A stretch of 64,000 bases of DNA. It comes from Pogonophryne albipinna (taxonomy: Eukaryota > Chordata > Actinopteri > Perciformes > Artedidraconidae). The position numbers and the translations under genes were made by a program. The DNA is taken from NCBI GenBank assembly GCA_028583405.1, contig CM053252.1, positions 35,677,763 to 35,741,762 on the forward strand. The letters are read 5' to 3'. This document shows, piece by piece, positions 45,331-56,426 of this stretch. The notes beneath the pieces were generated by a model. That model did no database searches and was not told the DNA's origin. It worked only from the letters and a program-made list of their open reading frames with translations. The first letter of the stretch is position 1; each line of letters begins with the position of its first letter.

Positions 45331-46828
45331 TTTCATTTATTGCGATGGTGCAGTCGAAACATATGGATTCTGTAAAGAGCATATAGTGAAAAATAAAACC
45401 TTAATTAGATGTTATTTCATAATTCCCCAGTCGTGGCAGACAGGGCTTCACTGCCAGAATAACTACAGGAGGAGCCGCTGGGGCAACCTACCCGAGGCTC
45501 TGAAGGGAAAATAATCCAGTGTCTAATAGAAGCAGCACGACACTTTTGCTTATTAAGACAAATAAGCCCCAGTGGCAGAGCAAAGTGCAGAGGAGCCCTA
45601 ATGTGCTGCTGTTATTAGAAGGTAATAGAACTGAGCCACTTGCTTTTCTCCAAACCACATCCAATGAAGTCATTCTTCTCTGATCCAAAGGGAATAGAAA
45701 TATCTGTCAAAGCTCTGCGTACGGCTTGTTCTAGATCCTGCTAATTACTGTCTCGCACATTGCTCGAACAGGGAGTGAACAGAAAGAGGAAAACAACAAC
45801 TTTTGTAAAGCAGGTCTATTGTCAGAGTACATGTTGTATACTCCCTGATAGAAAAGTGTCAAAGAGAACCAAAACATCTTCAAAGTGTTATATTAAGAGA
45901 ACTAAGGCCCAGTTACACCACCATTTCAGGTTCTGACATTTTGACATACAATTAATTAATTTGAAAGGAATCACTGATTTAATTGGATTCACTCACAGAG
46001 GAAAAGTACATCTGTATGGAAGTCAGAAGACAATCCACAATGTGTACTATAAAACTAAAATATATATCCACAAACATGCAGTTTTTTGTGTGATATCCCC
46101 AAGGATACAAAGGAAATTGCAAATATGAAGGTTTACATGTAAAGTGATATTTCCGCGTTTGTGGATCACTTTGCAGTGAAATTACATAAACAATTGTGGA
46201 TTCCTTCCTATTTGTCTTTGCAGAAGATATGTAGAAAATCCACATATGCGAGACGCGGATCCTAGCTTCACCAGGTGGTGGCTCTGGTGGCGGGAAGAGA
46301 CTAAACTGTAAATGAATGTATCAAGAGAAGTGGATAGAGAAGGCGAGCCTGTTCATTCCTTTGAAAGCTACTCAGTGGCGCATGAAGCCAAAATGTCCCG
46401 GCTCTCAAGAACAAAAATACCCGGAACTTCAGGGGACCTCCCACATTCATTTGGCCCATAGAGCATGCACACTCAAGTTTTTAACAGCCCCCAATTTGCT
46501 GTGTCACGTCTCGACCAAGTCAAAAGAATGGAGAGGAAATCTAACTCTGGATTTGGCTTTTGTTGCATTTTAAGACTTAAATGCCCTGATATATGAGCCT
46601 TGATTTAAATAGGGGCTATTCAAGTGTTCATACTGGGTTTATGTCAAAAAAGCGATCCGGTGCTTTAGGCGAAGTAAGTGAATGAGAGTATTTTTGGGCA
46701 CTATGACGTCATGTCCCTGAACAGTTAATGTAGTGGCTCTTAGGACCCGGCGGCGAGTCATACAAGTGTAGTACCACTGTTTCGCCACTGCAAAAATCTG
46801 CTTCAACACCAAGATAACTTCCTCCCTA
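45331..46828. other. Intergenic sequence, no gene seen
   Basis: An 85-residue frame at 46316-46573 has no recognisable domain. No other signal. Confidence 0.4.
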
Positions 46829-47133
46829 CACACGGTTCTGTCGTGTGCTTCAACGGAGACGCTTCCCATTCACTTTGTTGGGGTGTCACGCTTTGCCAAA
46901 CTGCATTGTGGTTCTGTTGCTTCGCTTTGCCTCCGTTGCTCGAGCTGAAAGTTGAGAAAAGTTCAACTTTTCAATGTTGACTGAAGCGCCAGCCAATCAA
47001 ATCATATGCCAGTACAAGCACTAGCCAATCAAACCGCGTGCTTGTTTGTCTGGGGCAGGAGATTAATGTGATTGGTTGTTGGTCGCGCAACAGACACGCC
47101 CACCGGCAAGCTTCAACGCGACGGAACGGTGTG
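46829..47133. mobile_element. Diverged Harbinger-like MITE
   Basis: Imperfect inverted ends (CACACGGTTCTGTCG / CGACGGAACGGTGTG-like) are flanked by TA. The body is a diverged relative of 8681-9303: CAAACTGCATTGTGG, AAAGTTCAACTTTT, CAGCCAATCAAATC, TAGCCAATCAAACCGCGTG and GTGATTGGTTGTTGGTCGCG in the same order. Confidence 0.65.
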
Positions 47134-47439
47134 TACGATACGTAAGGGACTAGAAACAGATCCACGTGATGAGCCTACCCAGCATGCCTTGAGACATATT
47201 ACGCACGTCAACCTCAGAAAAAACAAGGAACAGCAAAAGATTTGGGGATCACCAAAGTCAGCAGGATTCGTAATCTATATTCATAAAATCAGGAAAAAAA
47301 TGCATAAAGCAATCAACCCTTGCTCAGTGTGTGTGTTTGTCAGAGACTTTGGAAGTGTGTGTGTTTTGGGAAAGGGGCTATCCAACATGTTGTCTGGATT
47401 CATTGTCCCTTGAAGCAAGGGTTCTGGCTGCTGGTGGGG
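47134..47439. other. Intergenic sequence, no gene seen
   Basis: Nothing recognised apart from GT-rich patches near 47325-47370. Confidence 0.35.
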
Positions 47440-47580
47440 CTGTATTGGTGTGGGGATATTTTCTTGGCTCCCTTTAAGCCCCCTTGGTACTAAGTCCATC
47501 TGTAGTGTGTGTCCATCCACAGAATACCCATCTCCTAATGGCTTCTTCCAGCAGGATAACCGGCCATGTCACTAAGCTCA
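47440..47580 (+). pseudogene. Tc1/mariner transposase fragment
   Basis: The plus strand reads V-W-G-Y-F-L-G-S-L-stop-A-P-L-V, then after a gap F-F-Q-Q-D-N-R-P-C-H-stop-A. These match the W-G-x-F and F-Q-Q-D-N-x-P-C-H blocks around the second catalytic Asp of Tc1-type DD34E transposases. At least two stop codons and a deletion between the blocks show it is dead. No terminal repeats found nearby. Confidence 0.6.
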
Positions 47581-50500
47581 ACCGACAGCATCTTCTGACT
47601 GCCCAGCCAGACCTGCCGGACCAAATTAGCATTCATATTTTTGAATACCCTTTCTTGAAAACTCCAACATTGTAGTTGCTATTTGCACACAACTTAAATG
47701 TCTGTGGTGTACAAGTGGATAGGAATCAATAAAAACATGGGGATACATTTCCGGAAAAACATAACAGAAGGGTTCCATGGATGATCGGATAGACTGAATA
47801 TTTTTTCTTTTGGCCCCACTGTAAATCTTTTCTCACATCACATATCAAAAGGACATTTCATTTTCTTATTCACTTCTTGACTTGAAAATTCCTCCATTTC
47901 TTTAAGAAGCTTCAATAGCAATGTCATCATATTAAATATGTCACTCTAAAATGATTTGTGCAGATACAGTACAACGTAATATGCTCCTGAATACTGTGAT
48001 GTGAAAATACGTCTTCTGTCTGTCTTTTTATGTAAATATCTTTCATTCTGCTAGATGAAGCAATATTTGTGGGAAATGAAGTGCTGTGGTTTTTGACTTG
48101 GCTGTCAGCTAAGACTGTGATTGGCAGATTCAACAGTAGGGCAACAATTACTCTGCAGGTAGGAGAGACATCTTTAAACTGGGCGAGAGACACAAAGAAA
48201 GATTTTAGAAGAAGTGAGACCTGAAGCCCCACTTTCTATGTAACTGACCCACATCCTACAAAACACAAATAGTCCCAGATTTGTAGCATAATAAGTGAAC
48301 TGCACCAGTGCACCATGGGAATTATATAGAGCAATGTGTTGATCCGTGAAAATAAATTCCTTAAAAGAAACCAAATCCCCTTGTAAAAAATGACCCTTTA
48401 CAACATGATGAAAAGATAACATTGAATAGGCCTTAAAGCATTGGTTCTGTTGCCATCACATCTCATTATTATATATGATCCTGCTCAGAATGTGAAAGAG
48501 AGGTTGTGTGAGCCGTCTCTTGCTATAATACATGGATTTACACAAATGAAGACAGTTACTAATTTTCCTGATGCCGTTAGTCATAATCCTTAAAGGCGCT
48601 TTGTGGACTTTCCTTGTAAAAAAAGAAATGCATGTTTTTTGCCCGAAAATGCATTGTGTCTATCCTTAAGGCATAACATGTTGATACATGCGTTGAATTA
48701 TTTATTTCTTCATTAAACTTTTACAATGCCAACCACTTAATACTATATTTAACTAAGCTTGAGTAAGTAAAAGGTGCAGCACGACGTTCATTATTGAGAA
48801 AAGAACACCAACAGGTTGAGCAGGATTCTGAAGCAGTTCCACAGCGTCCCAACGGCTGGAACTACGGGGACAGCTACGTAACTTAAAATGGCGGCAGTAG
48901 CCTACTGATCGAGGTGTTCTGCTTTAAAACTGTTGAGGCCTGTTCAAATTGTATTCAATCAACCAGTCTTTAAACACTCTATGAGCCCATGACGTATTCA
49001 CTTTATTGTTTACTTCCTGTCTGTCTTATTTCCTGTCCGTTTTTTCTTTTCTTTTCTTTTCAATACTGTTAATTATTATGTGTTTTTATGGTTAAAGATG
49101 ACGTTAAAACAACCTGACTCCTTTTGGCAGATTGATATGACTGCACATAGTCTCATGATCAAAGTGAATATGCAACAATTAGCAACAATCTGCTATCCTT
49201 AGCAACGGTCTGCTATCCTTAGCAACGGTCTGCTAGCGAAAAAAGGAACGGATCGCTGAATGTCGAAATGAACCAATCAGATATGAGTATCTAACTAAGC
49301 CATGTTACAGATAACTTTACTCCTGGTGCCACTCTGCCCTCGGTTGGCATTTGGTCCACCCGGTTACTTTGGGTAAATATCAGATACATGATATTGTATC
49401 TCCTCTGTTCCTGTGCTGTATGTAAATAGAGCTCACATGTGAGTGCTCCACATACTGCCAACTGTGCCTTTAATGTGATGAGTAATGCCTGTGCAGGACT
49501 TGCCTTTTACACAGTGTTGAATCTATGAATAGCATTTCTGCTGTGAGGCAAAGGTGCGTAAATCACAGCAAATGTGTTGAGGAGCTCCAACACGTTTTCA
49601 TTTCTCAGCGAGGTGAGCTGCAGCTGGAGGGATGTGCAGCACCTTGACTGCGAAAGCTTCAGAAGCTGAGCGTAGCTGCCAGAGGTTTCACTGGGTAGCC
49701 AGAGGTGCAGCAGTATGGGATGAATCAAAACCAATAGATGTAAGAGACGCAGAAGCTGGCTGACGCAGGTGAGTCAAAGCAGGAAGGGAGACAGGAATTA
49801 AGAACATTTACAAACACGGCTCAGAGATTAGACGCACATTTAATCAATGAGTGGAAAACAGCTCTCCTAGCAGTTCTGCAATTATTCCCAAAAGGTCACT
49901 GTTCATATTCCTATTCTTCTCTTTTATGCAGATGAAGCTATTTCCAGAGAGCAAACATGTAGATGTGCAGGTCATTGTATCGCTAATCTCTGTAAAGGAC
50001 TCATTAAAGCATTCCATTTTGCTTTGAGTTGCTTTCTGTTTTTTTCTTCTTCTTGTTTTGACAGGAATTCAGGCCAACACATAATACGTAAGCAATGATA
50101 TAGTGCCTGCACCATTTGCATACTGAACTTGGCAATCCTCATTGTGTATGTTTACATTCCTTACATTAGTCATTGCTTATCACATTTGGTTCACGAGGAC
50201 TTTCCACATCGCTAATACTTTGTAATTGCCAGCAAAGCACAGAGAAGGATTCTCTCCAGATTCCTTCCACGTGAGACAAAATGATTCACCTCTGAATGTA
50301 AAGCCTTTGTGTTCAAAGCTGTTCACTTCCAAACCAAATGTCAACATAGCTGATTTGTATTGCTCTGTTTTACAATTGATTGACCCAACATTTCTGAAAT
50401 AAAAACTGTAGCTAGCCAATTCTAGCAATGGTAACTAGCTAGCTCATCATTTGAAGAGGCCTTTATTTTGCAAAGTGTGGTTTTCCCTTTCCTGTCGTTT

Positions 50501-51198
50501 GTTTTATTGGTGTTTAGGTATTTCAATGGTCTGCAAGGAATGACTCCCAAAGCCCCCTCCAGAGGGAGTTTCCCCTCATTTGTAATGTTACAAGAGAAAA
50601 GGCTCTGTATGTGCCTCAAGCATGTGTTCCTAAGGCTACACCAAAATAATGGAAAAAGCTGCAAACGTTCAGTGTCATGAGAAAATGCAGCCCACAAAGA
50701 GTTTTAAAGGGCGACACTACACATTTATTACTACACTTCCATCAAGTTGGGGGATTTGTGAAAGCCAGATAAAAAATGAATGGAGCCTGAGATAGCCTGA
50801 CTTTTAGTCCATAGCACATGCCAAGCTAAACTACAATTTAGATAATGCAACTCAATAATGTCTTTAATTTGAACCTTGATCGCTGTAAGACATGTACCCA
50901 ATGCGATAGCATCTGAGTGTTTATAATGATGTCAACTGAAAGGGAGCATTAAAGATGATGTTATGTAGATCCATGTGTATAATGTTAGACCCATATAATA
51001 AAGCAATTTTACACCCATATGACACCGTAATTACACTGTTATTACACCCCTTTTATACCCATATTAGACCCATGTAACACACATATTACCCCATATTGCA
51101 CCACAATTACAATGTAATTACACATGGACACAGCCTGTCAAATAAATGAATCCCCAAGGACACAGAAACCATTTCAGGGTCGACTGAAGTCAAGTTTG
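47581..51198. other. Intergenic sequence, no gene seen
   Basis: No supported exon. 49187-49240 holds three short TGCTATCCTTAGCAACGGTC-like repeats. 50980-51125 is a degenerate array of ACACCCATAT / TTAGACCCATAT units. Otherwise unrecognised. Confidence 0.4.
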
Positions 51199-51298
51199 GG
51201 GTGGCTGTGGCTCAGGGGATAAAGGGCCCTCTACCAATCAGAGGGTCAGCGGTTCAACCCCCAACTCTGCAGTCAAAGTGTCCTTGACACTTAACACA
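51199..51298 (+). repeat. tRNA-derived SINE head
   Basis: Box A-like TGGCTCAGGGG (51208-51218) and box B GGTTCAACCCC (51251-51261), about 33 nt apart, give a tRNA-like promoter. The body ends GTGTCCTTGACACTT. Unlike a functional tRNA gene it cannot be folded into a clean cloverleaf by eye. Confidence 0.7.
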
Positions 51299-51332
51299 AA
51301 CCTTGCTTGTGTAGGCATGTCTGTACGTAAGT

Positions 51333-51536
51333 CCATTCAGCTAAATTACATGTCACTTGTTAGACGCTTTTATCCAAAGCGACTTACATACTCAACACTG
51401 TGGACAATCCCCACAGGAGCAATTTGGGGTGAAGTGTCTCAGGGACACAACAACATGCTGACTGCAGTGGGGTTTGAACCTGTGACCCCCTGATCCGAAC
51501 ACCAACGCACTAACCCACTGCACCACACGCCTCCCC
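51333..51536 (-). repeat. Second tRNA-derived SINE, opposite strand
   Basis: On the minus strand: GGGGAGGCGTGTGGTGCAGT, box A region GTGGTGCAGTGGGTTAGTG, box B CAGGTTCAAACCCC (near 51470-51482), then CTGAGACACTTCACCCC and the GTAAGTCGCTTTGGATAAAA tail common to fish SINEs. Confidence 0.75.
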
Positions 51537-51810
51537 TAAATGACATGTAATGTAATGCAATTTAGTGTAAAAAGTACTTCTTTCACCACTGGTAAAATTA
51601 TTGCCATTCCATGGTTGCACGGAAAATATGAAAAAACAGGCCAAAAGTGAGTCCTTTTTTCAAGAAGTGAACAAACTCTTCAACGCCATTTTTCATTTGT
51701 CAAAATAACAAACATTAATCCTATGGGTAAGGGTTATTTAGAGAGTCTGAACAAAACAAAACAAGTGCGTATTTAAAGAGTCAGTTTGGAACGTCCCAAA
51801 CTTGGAACTT
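51537..51810. other. Sequence upstream of the 52.2-kb gene
   Basis: AT-rich up to about 51790, then turns sharply GC-rich, marking the start of the promoter/5' UTR region of the gene at 52181. Confidence 0.4.
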
Positions 51811-52180
51811 CGCTTCCATTGGCCAACGCTAGGAGCTGTCCGCGGTACTGAAGGCGGGCGGCGGAGCAGAACTCAGAGCGGGCCAGCACAGACAGCAGTC
51901 CACAGGCTCCAGTCATCCAGTCAGGACAGTGTGAGGTCTGTGCAGTCTGCAGTCACAGTGGCAGCGCGACACTGAAAGCCCATCATCGCCTCGGTCAATG
52001 AGTGGAGCCAGACAGCGAGCCCGGGCTGAAGTGACCGATAGGAGCGCGTTCTTCTTCGTGCGTGCAGTCGCTGTTCGGCGGAGCTCTCAGTGCTTCAGTC
52101 CTCCGGAGGAATAGTGTTGATCTCAAGGACGTTCACTATACTAAAAGCTCGAGACACGCAAACCTGGGAAACGGTTGAGA
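51811..52180 (+). promoter_or_regulatory. GC-rich promoter / 5' UTR region of first exon
   Basis: GC- and CpG-rich segment in otherwise AT-rich DNA (CGCGGTACTGAAGGCGGGCGG at 51841, TCGCTGTTCGGCGGAGC at 52069). A CCAAT-type ATTGG lies at 51819. No TATA box is obvious, as expected of a CpG-island promoter. The transcription start cannot be fixed from sequence. Confidence 0.5.
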
Positions 52181-52253
52181 ATGAACGCGATCAGAGATTA
52201 TTTTCCTCTCCTGCTTGTTTGTGTGGCGGCGGTGACGGACGTTGGCGCTAAAG
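52181..52253 (+). CDS. First coding exon of a secreted or type I membrane protein
   Basis: ATG at 52181 opens 24 codons and one base before the consensus donor G|GTAAGAA at 52253/52254, so the intron is phase 1. The peptide M-N-A-I-R-D-Y-F-P-L-L-L-V-C-V-A-A-V-T-D... has a polar start, a hydrophobic core (F-P-L-L-L-V-C-V-A-A-V) and small residues around a likely cleavage site (V-G-A-K): a textbook signal peptide. Upstream in-frame stops and a GC-rich 5' UTR support this start. Later exons are outside the window, so the protein cannot be named. A long first intron (over 11.7 kb) is typical of receptor and adhesion genes, but that is only suggestive. Confidence 0.65.
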
Positions 52254-54069
52254 GTAAGAATTTGCACACATATTTACTCCACGTTTTTGAGTGTTAAGAC
52301 GAGCTTTGCCTCATATTGCTGAATGAGGTGTTTTTGTTGTGGGTTTTATTTTGGCCCGGGAATCTTCCAGTTGTTTCTTTCTTTTGTCAGTCCCTCCATG
52401 TGCTCACACCGATGCTCCTCACACACACACTCTCCTTAATGTGACGGACACACTGACAGAAATGCGCTGTTTTGTTACACTTCGGTCAAATCATGAATGC
52501 AAAGTTTACCTATCCTCAAAGCCTTTTAAAGTCGGAACACATCTTAGACAATCAAAATCCCTGTCTAATAACAGTTCAAACTTATTTTATGATTCCTCTG
52601 CAGCTTCTTTATCCTTGCCCTTAAGTTTTCCATTTTCAGGAAGACAGAAGGAAACTCAAGTTGGCAAACAGGCTGATCAAAATGTCTTTATCCAGCCTTG
52701 GGGAAAAAACTAGAAATGCTCCAAATGAATGCAGCCTATCTCCTGGTGCTCTTGTCACAATAGTGGAAAAGCTGATAGTGTTTTTCGCAGCCTCCATGCA
52801 TTATGCATCTCCCCTGACAAAATAGAGAAGGCTACACAACATGGGTGATGTTAGAGAGTGGTCTCCCTGGATAGTTGCAGCAATCTGACCAATCACTCAC
52901 TTTATACTTCAAATGAAATCATCTCGTCCATTCTAGTGTGTTCCCACAAAAACAGTACATTTAAAACACATGTTTAATTATTTTCATTCTTTAATTCTTG
53001 CATATGTTACAGTTACTACAATTATTATCAGTTCAATACGCACGTATATATAAATATATATATATATATATTACTTTTAAACTGTGTAATACACACAACC
53101 AAAGCATCAGAGTCTCTTTTATTGCCATGTGCTCTTGCAAAGATAAGGAGTTTGTTGATGCACCACGATAAATACAGGGCATACGTGAAGACACTTCATG
53201 TACCATTCCAAGGAAAACATGAACATTGTGTTAAGATATATCTGTCTTAAGTGGAAATCCTGTGCAGTTTTGATAAGAAATGTTAAAACATATTTTACCG
53301 GGCTATATTCTATGACATAATAGAATGTCGTGTGTGGAGACAGTAGTATGTGCGTCACGATAAGGCCAGCTGCAGTCAGGAAGAAAGGTTTTTTTGCTTC
53401 ATCTTATTAACGGCTATTGAAACCCAAAGGGGAATAGAGAAGCTGTGGGGGACATTTCCAACAAACATATGAACAAATTAATTGAAAAGTATGAAATCTT
53501 CTCTTTGTGCGTTCTGAGAAATTATGAATTTTCAGTTGGTATGAAATCATTTTTTTTATTGTATACTCTGCCAAACAGAACACTACAACAGTTAGTATTA
53601 TATGTAGCTCTGTGTAGAATTAGTAACCAGTTTACAGTCGGGATTTGGGAAAATAAAGTTTCAAGATGGCCCACTTAATAAATAAATGCAGCATGATATT
53701 CTTCACTTCAATTTCAAGTATTTGTTTCTAGTCTAGGAAGATGCTGAAAAAAGAGTGAAAAGAAAGAACAATATTTACACACACAAACCAGAACTTTAAA
53801 CAATTCTTATTTAAATTCAGTTAATTAAATTTTTTCAATCACTTTATTGTATACTGTACGTGTGGTTGTGAAATTACGAGCACAGATATCACATGATCGA
53901 ACAAACGAAAACAATGAATGCCCACAAGAAAAGCCCGTGTTTTTTCCTCCTGTTTACAGTTTGACTTCCTCTGACCCTCTGAAAAGGGTCATTAAGCCCC
54001 CCTTCAGTGCCAACATTTATATTACAATACATATTCTGACAAATCCATCAGATATCTAATCACTTACAC
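52254..54069 (+). other. Presumed intron 1, first part
   Basis: AT-rich, with an (AT)n run at about 53045-53070. No second exon with acceptor and homology seen. Confidence 0.45.
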
Positions 54070-54206
54070 CAGGGGTGTCCAACTCAATTTAATCGCGGGC
54101 CACATCAGCATTATGGCTGCACTCAAAGGGCCGGTTGTAACTTTAAGACTATATAAAAAGACATATATAAATATATATATAAAATAATGTATTATATTAC
54201 ATTTAG

Positions 54207-56024
54207 GGATGCAAACTCATCAGGCATGAAAAAGGTGACAAGGATCCGAGCCCCCGACCCCACGGAATATCGGCTTTAAAATGAGGAATAACAGGATTTT
54301 AGCAGTCAGAGCAACTAAAGCAGCAGGTAATAATAACAGAAACGCTACAGAGTCACATCTAATACAAATATATAAAAGCATTTATTTTAATTGTGTAGCA
54401 GTCAGTTTATAATTTTGGCTGTTGAGCATTTTGAAAATGTATTTTCATGCCTCTGTGCAAGGCTTAGTCTTTCTATCTGTATAGCCACTGGTAAGTTCAT
54501 AAACTCAAGTAGGCTACTATACTTGGGTACAATTTTGAGATACTTGTACTTTATTTAAGTATTTCAATGTTTTGCTACTCTGTTCTTCTTCTCCTCTACA
54601 GTTCAGAGGTACATGGTGTACTTCTACTCCACTACATGTATTTAATACCTTTAGTTACTTTACAAATGTGGATGAATGATGTGAAATATAATCAAGTGTT
54701 AAATCAGACTTTAGTTCCACCTGGAGTAAATCCACAAGCTACCCTGCAGTCTACAAAGTCATTCAAACTAGCTGCACCTTTACCAGCTTTGAGAACACTT
54801 TCATGATCAATCATTATAAAACATATCATATATATTATTCTGAAATGGACCAATCTGCACAAGCAATACTTTTTTCTGTCGCTACAGTACTTTAACTATA
54901 TTTTGATGATAATACTTTTGTACTTTTATTTGAGGAACATTTTGATTGCAGGATTGTTCCTACATTCTGGTACTTCTACTTTTACTCAAGTACAAGACCT
55001 GAGTACTTCTACTTTTACTGAAGTACAATATTTGAGTACTTCTACTCTTACTCAAGTGCAAGATCTGAGTACTTCTACTTTTACTCAAGTACAAGATCTG
55101 AGTACTTCTACTTTTACTCTAGTACAAGATCTGAGTACTTCTACTTTTAATCAAGTACAAGATCTGAGTACTTCTACTTTTAATCAAGTAGAAGATCTGA
55201 GTACTTCTACTTTTACTCAAGTACAAGATCTGAGTACTTCTACTTTTACTCTAGTACAAGATCTGAGTACTTCTACTTTTAATCAAGTAGAAGATCTGAG
55301 TACTTCTACTTTTACTCAAGTACAAGATCTGAGTACTTCTACTTTTACTCAAGTACAAGATCTGAGTACTTCTACTTTTACTCTTACTCTAGTACAAGAT
55401 CTGAGTACTTCTACTTTTACTCAAGTACAAGATCTATACTTATACCACCTCTGTTTATAGCCTATGAAAAAAACTTTTAGAAAACGAAGGCTAAAGCTAA
55501 CGTTAGCACATAGTGAAAATGTATGCTAGTTAGCTAGCTCAACGATAATATTGCGAGAGAAAAACTTTTCAGTGCACATCACGCTCTGCCGCTCCGACAG
55601 GGAGCTCTGCTCTGAACACCTGAACGGACCGTTCTAACAGCTGTTCACCAGCGGTCCAGTCTGTGCCACAGTGACTCCGGACCACACAGTTCATATTAAC
55701 GAACGCACCCGGCCGTAGGTAATGTAGCTGCTGAAGCTAGACCATCATCGCGGAGCAGCAGAGCCTTATTATACATCCATGAGCAGAGCCGACAGGCAGG
55801 AAGACTCGAGCACACAGCTCGCGCTTCATTGTAATATATAAAAAAAGAACACCATGCGTGTCATGATGGCACATAACAGCTCGCGGCTGCAGATTACTCC
55901 GGGTCCCAGACCCCCCCCATACCCCTAAAATATTTTTATTGCAGATCTACATGAATCACACAAACAACCTATTTTGGGTTCAAAACGGCGAATTTCGCCG
56001 AAAGGTGACAAGTTTGCATCCCTG
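54207..56024. mobile_element. Nested element N inside M
   Basis: TAGGGATGCAAACTCATCA at 54207 and its counterpart GACAAGTTTGCATCCCTGA ending about 56024 form inverted ends, with AAAGGTGACA inside both. Flanking ACATT on each side is only a weak target duplication. The interior includes a conserved block (54600-54725) also present in elements A and B, and the minisatellite. Confidence 0.6.
54970..55442 (+). repeat. 33-bp minisatellite, about 14 copies
   Basis: Unit TACTTCTACTTTTACTCAAG + TACAAGATCTGAG, 33 bp, repeated with point changes (GTAGAAG or CTCTAG variants) and one 6-bp insertion. Because 33 is divisible by three, a long frame repeating S-T-S-T-F-T-Q-V-Q-D-L stays open (54903-55460), but nothing else supports translation. 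Confidence 0.92.
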
Positions 56025-56426
56025 ACATTATTGCCTCTGCATTGGATTATTTTCGGAGCCGAAGTCTGGGGCTAATAATTGCAAGTCTCTTCAGTGTGCA
56101 TGTCACAAAATGATTTAAAAAGAAAAGCCAAATTCTGGAAAAAAAGTCAAAATCAAAAAACAGAAGTGACATTTAAAAAAAAGAGTCCAATTCTGAGAAA
56201 AGGGCACATTCTAAGAAAAAAAGCATATTTAGAAGAAGAAAAGGCAAATTTTGAGAAAATTCTAATTTGAGATGCATTGTGGGACTAGTAGTTTATGGTC
56301 AACGTGCTTCTGTAAATCATCATGTAACCAATACAAATATAATATTCTTTGCAAGCTCTTGTGGGGCCACAGCAAATGAAGTCAGGGGCCGGATTTGGCC
56401 CACGGGCCTTGAGTTTGACACCCCTG

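Larger units (their letters stand above)
54070..56426. mobile_element. hAT element M with imperfect 8-bp target duplication
   Basis: Ends CAGGGGTGTCCAACTCAA (54070) and TTGAGTTTGACACCCCTG (56426) with subterminal GCGGGCCACA / GGCCCACGGGCC. The flanks ACTTACAC and ACCTATAC match at 6 of 8 positions, fitting an old duplication. The interior carries another inverted-end element and a 33-bp minisatellite. No transposase. Confidence 0.75.

Noticed and set aside
46316..46573. 85-residue frame in intergenic DNA
   Set aside because: No domain, no repeat or transposon context, no splice support.
51199..51261. Possible tRNA gene (box A and box B present)
   Set aside because: Lacks a clean cloverleaf and continues into a SINE body; the opposite-strand SINE beside it supports a retroposon origin.
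54970..55442. Regular repeat array resembling a CRISPR
   Set aside because: The units are contiguous 33-bp minisatellite copies without spacers, in a eukaryotic genome.
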